Below are positions 38,601 through 43,201 of a DNA stretch of 43,201 nt, in pieces. Under the pieces are notes generated by a model. It saw only the letters and a program-made list of their open reading frames with translations, did not search any database and was not told where the DNA came from. The translations under genes and the position numbers were made by a program. How positions within the stretch are numbered: position 1 is the first letter of the stretch; the number at the start of each line of letters is the position of its first letter. Source of the stretch: a virus; the IMG/VR virus record IMGVR_UViG_3300045950_000321, positions 1 to 43,201 of that record; one strand, written 5' to 3'.

Positions 38601-39625
38601 TCGTTCGTACCGACGAGGCAACCTATGGCGCGCCTGATGCGCCTTCGCCCTCGCGCCAGCCCAGGCCCGAGGCAGAACCCGGACCGGCCGTCCTGCACAT
38701 TATGGACCTGCCGGTCTTGACCGCAAGCGAGGTGCCGGGCGTCCCCCGCCTTGCCGCCTATGCCGAGCCTTGGGCGCGGGTCGACGTGTTCCGCTCGCCG
38801 GCAACGAGCGGCTTCGTGCGCGACCAGTTCATCGTCAATCGCGCCACCATCGGCAGGACCCTGTTCGATTTCTATTCCGGCCCGTTGTGGACCTGGGACA
38901 TGGCGAACGGCCTCTATGTCCAGCTGCCCTCGCTGCAGGCGCTCGCCTCGCTCGATGACGCCTTTGTGCTCGCCGGCGGCAACACCTGCGCGATCCAGAA
39001 CGTCGACGGGGAGTGGGAGATTCTGCAGTTTGCGGTCGCGGAGCTGATCGCGCCCGACCAGTACAAGCTCACGCGGCTCCTGCGCGGCCAGCTCGGCAGC
39101 GAGTACGCGATGCGCAATCCCGTAGCGGCGGGCGCGCCGTTCGTGATGCTCGATCCGACCGTCGTCCAATCGACCATCGCCGTCACCGAGCGCCACAATC
39201 CGTGGACCTGGAAATGGGGACCCTCGACGAAGGCAATCGATGATCCGACCTTCCAGGTGGTGACGTTCAGCTTCGATGGCGTGGGGCTACGCCCGTACAG
39301 TCCTGTCCACCTCGCCGGCGTCCGCGACCTGGTCACCTTCGACTGGACGCTGAGCTGGATCAGGCGCACGCGCATCGATGGCGACAATTGGGAAGCGCCC
39401 GACGTGCCGCTCGGCGAAGAGGTCGAGCTCTACGACGTCGATATTCTCGATATTGGCACCGGCGCGGTCAGGCGCATGGCCCGCGTCAATCAGCCGGCCT
39501 TCCTCTACACCGCGACCATGCAGGCGGCCGACTTCGGCACCACTCAGTCGCAGGTAAAGTTCGCCGTCTACCAGGTCAGCCTCGCCTATGGTCGCGGCAC
39601 CGGCGCGATCAAGACCGTCCCGTAA
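35669..39625 (+). CDS. GTA TIM-barrel baseplate megatron protein (RcGTA gp15-like) (1318 aa)
   Basis: Large tail-tip protein that would plug the tube and touch the cell surface. The N-terminus has a hydrophobic Gly-rich stretch (SLVLTVAGYAVGGPIGALVG) and a low-complexity Gly/Thr loop (about 90-116). A TIM-barrel glycoside-hydrolase-like domain spans roughly 450-770 (DNYMPLSDWRSG, WFTEFGCPAIDKGSNQPN, SFYPHFSTGRRDDLIQRAFL), followed by the tail hub part (LRFLDPDNDYQSADVYSRRL, RGQLGSEYAM). The E in FTEFGCPA may be catalytic. Order after DUF2460, DUF2163 and NlpC is the standard GTA-like set. Confidence 0.95.
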   Translation: MASLVLTVAGYAVGGPIGALVGSFAGSFIDRKLFAPSPVNTTQEGPRLTDLFVTSSSEGAPVLRVIGRMRVSPQMIWATNFREVVTVSTQTQTSGGGGGKGGGGGGASSTVTTTTTTYSYFVSFALGLCEGPIVGIGGVWADGKPLDLSQYTWRLYKGDETQGPDPKIAAVEGAGRVPGFRGLAYLVFEEMPLEKFGNRIPQITVEVIRRPSATGVRLEDVLKAVTIIPGLGEFVYATDTVYRSDGFGHSIAENRHGSHGKSDFLVALDQLQASAPNVNPVSLIVAWHGTDLRCGNCEIKPKVEFGASKVTTPWSWQVSGIWRGSADVVSSDSFGALLGGAPADRSVVQAITELKSRGFRVVLYPFVMMDIPAGNSLPNPYSDNAAASGQPAFPWRGRITCSPAPGYAGTVDKTAAAASQIDAFFGAAAPSDFGAWNGDTIPYDGPAEWSYRRFILHYAKLAVAAGGVDAFLIGSEMVALNAGRSSASSFPAVSKMVTLAADVKAIVGAGCKVGYAADWSEYANFRPDDGSNDVYFHLDPLWASANIDFVGVDNYMPLSDWRSGRLHLDAQAGHASIYDQSYLQGNIEGGELFDWFYASGDDRKTQVRTPVTDGAYGKPWVFRYKDFHSWWTNQHYDRPGGVESSTPTAWVPQSKPIWFTEFGCPAIDKGSNQPNVFYDPKSSESFYPHFSTGRRDDLIQRAFLEAHITYWNPAAGHNPTSSVYGGPMIDPASLFAWTWDARPYPQYPNSSLIWRDAANWRRGHWLSGRLGLVTLADTVQEICSGFGVAIDTSGINGIVRGYTIDSIMSPRNALSPLMQVYFFDAVESGRSIRFVQRGGSPVASFTVDDVVDSGNEDKRFYTLTRAQESDLPETAHLRFLDPDNDYQSADVYSRRLRGSSHRTIEITPALALDYAEAQGIADALLVDTWVMRERADVTLPPSTYALEPTDVVTLDLNGRAFEMRIEQLGYERSRPVKLVRTDEATYGAPDAPSPSRQPRPEAEPGPAVLHIMDLPVLTASEVPGVPRLAAYAEPWARVDVFRSPATSGFVRDQFIVNRATIGRTLFDFYSGPLWTWDMANGLYVQLPSLQALASLDDAFVLAGGNTCAIQNVDGEWEILQFAVAELIAPDQYKLTRLLRGQLGSEYAMRNPVAAGAPFVMLDPTVVQSTIAVTERHNPWTWKWGPSTKAIDDPTFQVVTFSFDGVGLRPYSPVHLAGVRDLVTFDWTLSWIRRTRIDGDNWEAPDVPLGEEVELYDVDILDIGTGAVRRMARVNQPAFLYTATMQAADFGTTQSQVKFAVYQVSLAYGRGTGAIKTVP

Positions 39626-39628
39626 ATC

Positions 39629-40984
39629 ATGACCGATACGCCGCATCTCGGGCTGCCGCTGATCGCAGCGAGCCAGTCGCAGAAGCACGTCACCCACAAC
39701 CAGGCGATCGTTATCCTCGATGCGATCGTCATGCTGTCGGTGGTCGATTCGACGCACACCGCGCCACCGGCCTCACCCTCAGAAGGCGACCGCTACAAGG
39801 TCGCCTCCGGCGCAACCGGCGCCTGGACCGCCTGGGACCTCAACATCGCCCTCTACACCAGCGGCCAGTGGGTCAAGCTCGTCCCGAAGAAGGGCTGGCT
39901 CTGCTTCGACGAGGCAACCGGGGCGCTGACAGTCTGGACCGGGTCGAGCTGGACCGACCTCGCTGCCGCCGGCGGCTACCTGACGATCGCCGCCGCCGGC
40001 AACGGGACGCTTGCGAAGCTCGGCATCCTGACCGCGGCCGACAACACCAACCGGCTCGCCGTCAAGTCGGACGCGGTCCTCTTGAGCCACGACGACGTGA
40101 CGCCCGGCAGTGGCGACATGCGGTTGGCGCTGAACAAGAGCGCGGCGGCAAAAGACGCAGGGCTAACTTTCCAGGACGCCTTCAGCACGCGCGCCCTGTT
40201 CGGGCTTCTTGGTGACGACGACTTCGCCATCAAGGTCAGCCCCGACGGCTCGACCTTCTACCTTGCAGTCTCAATCGACAAGGACACCGGCCATGTCGGC
40301 CTCGGCGGCGCGACCGCCGACGCCAACAACGCCCTGATCGTCAAAGGCACGGCTTTCCTGTTCGACCGCGAGACGGACGATGTCCGCTTCACCTTCAACA
40401 AGGCGGCGGCGGGCGACGATGTCGCGCTCGCGTTCCAGACCAACTACTCAGCCCGGGCACTGTTCGGCCTCCTCGGCGACGACGACTTCACCGTCAAGGT
40501 CTCGCCCGATGGCTCGAACTACTTCACCGGGTTCATTGTCGATCGGGCCACTGGCCAACTCAGGCTGCCGCTCACGCCGAAGTTCTCCGCCTACACCAAC
40601 TTCGACAACTACATTGCCGCCAACACCTGGACCAAAGTCCAGTTCAACAACGCCGACTCCAATGACCAGAACGCGTTCAGCGGCGCGAACAACAATTTTA
40701 CGGCGCCGTTCGCAGGCCTTTACGCCTTCGGTTTCTCGTTCCGGTTCAAAGACAATGCGACCGTGCCGACCAAGGTGATCGCAACCTTCTACAAGAACGG
40801 CACTGAGCTCGGGCGCGGCCGCGCAGTGTCCGGCGCGCCGGTCGATGATGTCACGACCTACAACCTCTCGGTCCTCACGCCGCTTGCCGCGAATGACGTG
40901 ATCGACGTGCGCGTGCATTTCGCGACCAACGACGGCTACATCGAGGCCGACCAATCGCACTTCTGGGGCCACTACGTGCCCTGA
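39629..40984 (+). CDS. DUF2793 fibre-like protein with internal repeat and C1q-like C-terminus (451 aa)
   Basis: N-terminal DUF2793 domain (about 1-110): TPHLGLPLIAASQSQKHVTH, then GDRYKVASGATGAWTAWDLN. The middle has two similar units of about 85 residues; ALFGLLGDDDF recurs at about residues 188 and 277, each followed by KVSPDGS. The C-terminal 135 residues (FNNADSNDQNAFSGANNNFT, FAGLYAFGFSFRFKD, VDVRVHF-like IDVRVHFATNDG) look like a C1q/TNF-type trimeric jelly-roll. The whole suggests a trimeric fibre binding the host receptor. Host-range role is inferred. Confidence 0.85.
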   Translation: MTDTPHLGLPLIAASQSQKHVTHNQAIVILDAIVMLSVVDSTHTAPPASPSEGDRYKVASGATGAWTAWDLNIALYTSGQWVKLVPKKGWLCFDEATGALTVWTGSSWTDLAAAGGYLTIAAAGNGTLAKLGILTAADNTNRLAVKSDAVLLSHDDVTPGSGDMRLALNKSAAAKDAGLTFQDAFSTRALFGLLGDDDFAIKVSPDGSTFYLAVSIDKDTGHVGLGGATADANNALIVKGTAFLFDRETDDVRFTFNKAAAGDDVALAFQTNYSARALFGLLGDDDFTVKVSPDGSNYFTGFIVDRATGQLRLPLTPKFSAYTNFDNYIAANTWTKVQFNNADSNDQNAFSGANNNFTAPFAGLYAFGFSFRFKDNATVPTKVIATFYKNGTELGRGRAVSGAPVDDVTTYNLSVLTPLAANDVIDVRVHFATNDGYIEADQSHFWGHYVP

Positions 40985-41011
40985 GGCGAAACGCACACAA
41001 CAACCGCAACG

Positions 41012-41035
41012 ACGGCCACCCCTCGGGGCGGCCGT
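41012..41035 (+). terminator. Terminator hairpin after the fibre gene
   Basis: ACGGCC-a-CCCC (41012-41022) pairs with GGGG-c-GGCCGT (41025-41035), with a single A-C mismatch and a TC loop, followed by TTTCG. It lies between the tail and lysis modules, so it probably ends or weakens the structural transcript before lysis genes. Confidence 0.65.
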
Positions 41036-41054
41036 TTCGATTCCGGAGCACTCC

Positions 41055-41861
41055 ATGAAAGAAACCTACGACGAGGCGCTCAAGCGCCTGCTCGCGCACG
41101 AGGGCGGCTACACCAACCATCCTTCCGATCCAGGCGGCCCGACCAACTTCGGCATCACGATCCACGACTACCGCAAATACGTGAGGCCGAATGCAACTGC
41201 GGACGACGTGCGCGCCATGAGGCTCGACGAGGCGAAAGCGATCTACCGCGCCAAGTACTGGGATGCGCAGCGCTGTGACGACCTGCCCGCCGGCGTCGAC
41301 TACACCGTCTTCGACTACGGCGTGAATTCCGGGATCGGTCGCTCGGGTCGCGTCCTGCGCCGCGTCGTTGGACTGCCCGACACAACGCATGCGGTGACCG
41401 ACGAGGTGCTGCGCGCCGTTGCCAGGCGCGATCCGAAGGCGCTGGTGACCGCAATCAACGACGAGCGGCTGCGCTTCCTGAAAAGCCTCAAGACCTGGCC
41501 GGTGTTCGGCAGTGGCTGGGGCCGCCGGGTCGCCGAGGTCAAGGCGTTCTCGCTCACCGCCGAGCACACGATCGTCGCCAATGCGCCGGCGTCGCATCCC
41601 ATGCCCACCGAGGCCGCGCCCGCGAAGGGTGTCGTGCCGCTCCCGAAGGGCCTGCAGAAGGTCACGACCGCCACTCCCGTCGCCGCCGGCGGCGCCACAG
41701 CGAAGACCTTGCACGAATCCGGGCACGACCCCTGGACCATCCTCGCGGTGGTCGGCGGCTTTGTCCTGATCGCCGGGATCGGCTGGGTCACCTTCCACTG
41801 GTGGCAGCGGCGCCGGCAACACGCGCCCACTCCCGGCATCGTGCCGGTGCCGGCGATGTGA
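41055..41861 (+). CDS. GH108 endolysin with C-terminal membrane anchor (268 aa)
   Basis: Muramidase that cuts the peptidoglycan glycan chain. The catalytic Glu is E16 in LLAHEGGYTNHPSDPGGPTNFG, the GH108 signature. The next 110 residues hold VFDYGVNSGIGRSGRVLRRV and ERLRFLKSLKTWPVFGSGWG of the PG_binding_3 part. After a Pro/Ala/Thr linker comes a hydrophobic helix TILAVVGGFVLIAGIGWVTF (about 225-245) and a basic tail. A membrane helix at the C-terminus is not usual; lysins with anchors are normally N-terminal SAR types. The tail may hold the enzyme on the membrane until holin action. Confidence 0.92.
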   Translation: MKETYDEALKRLLAHEGGYTNHPSDPGGPTNFGITIHDYRKYVRPNATADDVRAMRLDEAKAIYRAKYWDAQRCDDLPAGVDYTVFDYGVNSGIGRSGRVLRRVVGLPDTTHAVTDEVLRAVARRDPKALVTAINDERLRFLKSLKTWPVFGSGWGRRVAEVKAFSLTAEHTIVANAPASHPMPTEAAPAKGVVPLPKGLQKVTTATPVAAGGATAKTLHESGHDPWTILAVVGGFVLIAGIGWVTFHWWQRRRQHAPTPGIVPVPAM

Positions 41862-41868
41862 GCGCGCC

Positions 41869-42396
41869 ATGCGAAAGGTCCGCGCCTTCAATATTCGCGG
41901 CCTCGGGCGGTTTCCGTCGAACGGCATGGTCAAGCTGACCAAGCTATTGAACGATATCCCGGGCGTCAGTGCCACCACCGACGACCATGGCATCTTCGGG
42001 TTCGAGTACGTTGCAAATCTGACCGAGGCCTGCATCGCCGCCCACAAGTCCGGCCGGCTGATTGCGCTCAATGGCCACTCGTTCGGCGCCAACGCCGCGA
42101 TCATGATCGCGACGCGATTGGCGCAGAGAAACATCGAGGTCGATTACCTCGCCGCCATCGATCCGGCTGCGCAGTTTGTGCTCAGCGTCTCGCTGAACGT
42201 CAGGCGCATCTACAACCCCTATCAGAAGGTCGATCCCGTTGGCCGCGGCGTCGTCAAGCCGGCCGACGGCGAGAGCGAAGCGCACTGGAACGCGCGCGCC
42301 ATGATCGAGCGCCGCAACCAGCTGCATGTCCGCATCGACGACGACCCCCTCATCCACCGCAACATCATCGCCGCCATCAAGGCGCTGACAGCATAG
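41869..42396 (+). CDS. Alpha/beta-hydrolase (lipase/esterase-like) in the lysis cassette (175 aa)
   Basis: Compact alpha/beta-hydrolase. The nucleophile elbow is G-H-S71-F-G in ALNGHSFGANAAIM; a likely acid is D98 in LAAIDPAAQ and a likely His is H163 in PLIHRNII. The N-terminus VRAFNIRGLGRFPSNGM forms the first strand with an RGLG loop. It lies between endolysin and small membrane proteins, which suggests an esterase acting on envelope lipids or wall bonds at lysis, as LysB does in mycobacteriophages. That role is inferred; family membership is supported by the motif. Confidence 0.75.
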   Translation: MRKVRAFNIRGLGRFPSNGMVKLTKLLNDIPGVSATTDDHGIFGFEYVANLTEACIAAHKSGRLIALNGHSFGANAAIMIATRLAQRNIEVDYLAAIDPAAQFVLSVSLNVRRIYNPYQKVDPVGRGVVKPADGESEAHWNARAMIERRNQLHVRIDDDPLIHRNIIAAIKALTA

Positions 42397-42405
42397 GAGG
42401 AGAGC

Positions 42406-42567
42406 ATGTTCTGGATCATCGCTGCACTGATCGGAGGCTACGTCGCCGCGATCTTCACCTGGCCGAGAATCCGCACCTGGGTCGTCGGCGTCGAGGCCGA
42501 GATCGCCTCGCTGCGCGAGAAGGCTCGCGCGCTCCAGGCCAAGATCAAGAGCTTCACCGGGGGATGA
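42406..42567 (+). CDS. Small membrane protein with coiled coil (53 aa), spanin- or holin-like
   Basis: Starts MFWIIAALIGGYVAAIFTWP, a single N-terminal transmembrane helix, followed by a charged heptad-like helix (VEAEIASLREKARALQAKIK). One N-terminal span plus a coiled coil is the layout of inner-membrane spanins, but these are usually longer; a holin accessory is also possible. A strong AGGAGGAG ribosome binding site lies 5-6 bases upstream. The stop overlaps the next ATG (ATGA). Confidence 0.75.
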   Translation: MFWIIAALIGGYVAAIFTWPRIRTWVVGVEAEIASLREKARALQAKIKSFTGG

Positions 42568-42812
42568 CCATGTGCGAGCGTATCAAAGCATGGTTCAAGC
42601 ACTCGGCCACGATTCTCTGGGCGCGGATCGTCGGGTTCAGCGGCTTCGTGTTCGCCGTGCTCGAAGCGACGGCTAACCTCTTCGAGCTGCCAGGGATCAG
42701 GGAGAACATCCAGCTTCTGCTCGATCCCAAGTACGTGCCCTACTACATCATTGCGATCGCGCTCGTGACCGAGCTCGCGCGCCGGCGCACGCTCAAGAAG
42801 GAAGCCCAATGA
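42564..42812 (+). CDS. Membrane protein, holin-like (82 aa)
   Basis: Two probable membrane helices: FSGFVFAVLEATANLF (about 24-40) and YYIIAIALVTELA (about 60-73), with a charged end RRRTLKKEAQ. It starts with an ATGA overlap on the preceding gene (an alternative ATG lies two codons later) and its own stop overlaps the following holin ATG, so the three small proteins are translated as a unit. A role as holin or antiholin is likely but not shown. Confidence 0.75.
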   Translation: MTMCERIKAWFKHSATILWARIVGFSGFVFAVLEATANLFELPGIRENIQLLLDPKYVPYYIIAIALVTELARRRTLKKEAQ

Positions 42813-43201
42813 TGTGGGCGTGGCTGGCAAGTTTCCTGGGCGGGCCTGTCGTCAACGGCCTGATTAGCGCCTACAAGGCCAGACTCGACGCCGCCAACAC
42901 GCAGGACCGCATTGCGGCCGATCTCGCCGCCAAGGAGATCGAGGCTGAGATTGCGGCGCGCAAGCAGGCGTCCGCCATTATCATCGCCGAGCAGGGTCGA
43001 TGGTACACGGCCATCATCCGACCGCTGCTCGCGCTGCCGGTTATCATCTACTTCTGGAAGGTGATCGTCTGGGACAAGGTGCTTGGGCTCGGCACCACCG
43101 ATCCGCTCACGGGCATGATCGCCGATTGGAGCGGCCTCATCATCACGGCCTACGTGGGCGGGCGCTCAATTGAGAAGGTCGCGCGGATTTTCAGGCGGTG
43201 A
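42809..43201 (+). CDS. GTA-type 3TM holin (130 aa)
   Basis: Matches the 3TM holin family used for release of gene transfer agents. N-terminal hydrophobic stretch (WAWLASFLGGPVVNGLI), a long charged helix (DRIAADLAAKEIEAEIAARK), then YTAIIRPLLALPVIIYFWKV and a final hydrophobic region ADWSGLIITAYVGGRS ending in RIFRR. It forms the membrane lesion that lets endolysin reach the wall. The stop codon is the last base of the window. The ATG overlaps the previous stop. Confidence 0.88.
   Translation: MMWAWLASFLGGPVVNGLISAYKARLDAANTQDRIAADLAAKEIEAEIAARKQASAIIIAEQGRWYTAIIRPLLALPVIIYFWKVIVWDKVLGLGTTDPLTGMIADWSGLIITAYVGGRSIEKVARIFRR

Overview
The window is an essentially complete temperate siphophage genome (prophage) from a GC-rich alphaproteobacterium, most likely of the Hyphomicrobiales (Bradyrhizobium/Rhodopseudomonas-type). 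The host guess rests on the codon use and on the types of hypothetical proteins present (DUF6511, DUF6362, DUF3489, DUF2793, ParB-fused methylases, GTA-like tail tip); it is inference. The window opens on the start codon of a tyrosine integrase and closes on the stop codon of a GTA-type holin. No attachment site, tRNA, CRISPR or insertion sequence was recognised.

Layout. (1) 1-3493: integrase, then leftward genes (secreted nuclease, small membrane protein, perhaps two tiny coupled ORFs, S24/LexA-type repressor). A divergent operator/promoter region with a 9-bp inverted repeat separates these from a rightward Cro-like gene and an AlpA-like HTH gene. (2) 3493-12817: rightward early operon for recombination and replication. 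It holds a Sak4-like ATPase, a putative ssDNA-binding partner, a Cys-cluster PD-(D/E)XK nuclease, a RecD/Dda-like helicase, a Toprim-DUF927 primase-helicase, a RuvC-like resolvase, a TSCPD protein and DUF6362. Many junctions are ATGA overlaps. Between the primase and the resolvase lies a stretch rich in short GTGGC direct repeats that could be an origin or a low-complexity gene. (3) 12835-14104: a Fic AMP-transferase gene with its own perfect inverted repeat at the ribosome binding site and its own terminator-like hairpin. (4) 14058-14484: a 427-bp intergenic region with GTTACC/GGTAAC repeats and a G-run, perhaps the cos region. (5) 14485-17110: two tandem ParB-fused DNA methyltransferases with different catalytic motifs (SPPY and DPPY). 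(6) 17166-18665: a leftward island of DUF3489 and three small genes.

(7) 18772-33247: lambda-type late operon: TerS, GpA-type TerL, gpW, portal, S49 protease with a nested scaffold start, gpD, gpE, FII-like joiner, DUF6441 tail protein, tail terminator, tail tube, G/GT chaperone with an A-AAA-AAC slippery site, and tape measure. A VapBC-type toxin-antitoxin pair sits leftward between portal and protease. A 29-codon single-TM microprotein gene is wedged between the DUF6441 and tail-terminator genes by start/stop overlaps on both sides. (8) 33254-40984: a leftward moron gene, then the GTA-like tail tip (DUF2460, DUF2163, NlpC/P60, TIM-barrel megatron) and a DUF2793 fibre-like protein with an internal duplication and a C1q-like C-terminus. 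(9) 41055-43201: lysis cassette: GH108 muramidase with a C-terminal membrane anchor, an alpha/beta-hydrolase and three overlapping small membrane proteins ending in a 3TM holin.

The genome is thus a mosaic of a lambda-type head and tail tube with a gene-transfer-agent-type tail tip and holin. The most promising less-described elements are the coupled 29-aa membrane protein, the self-contained Fic unit, the cysteine-rich frameshift extension of the tail chaperone, and the periodic GTGGC repeat tract.
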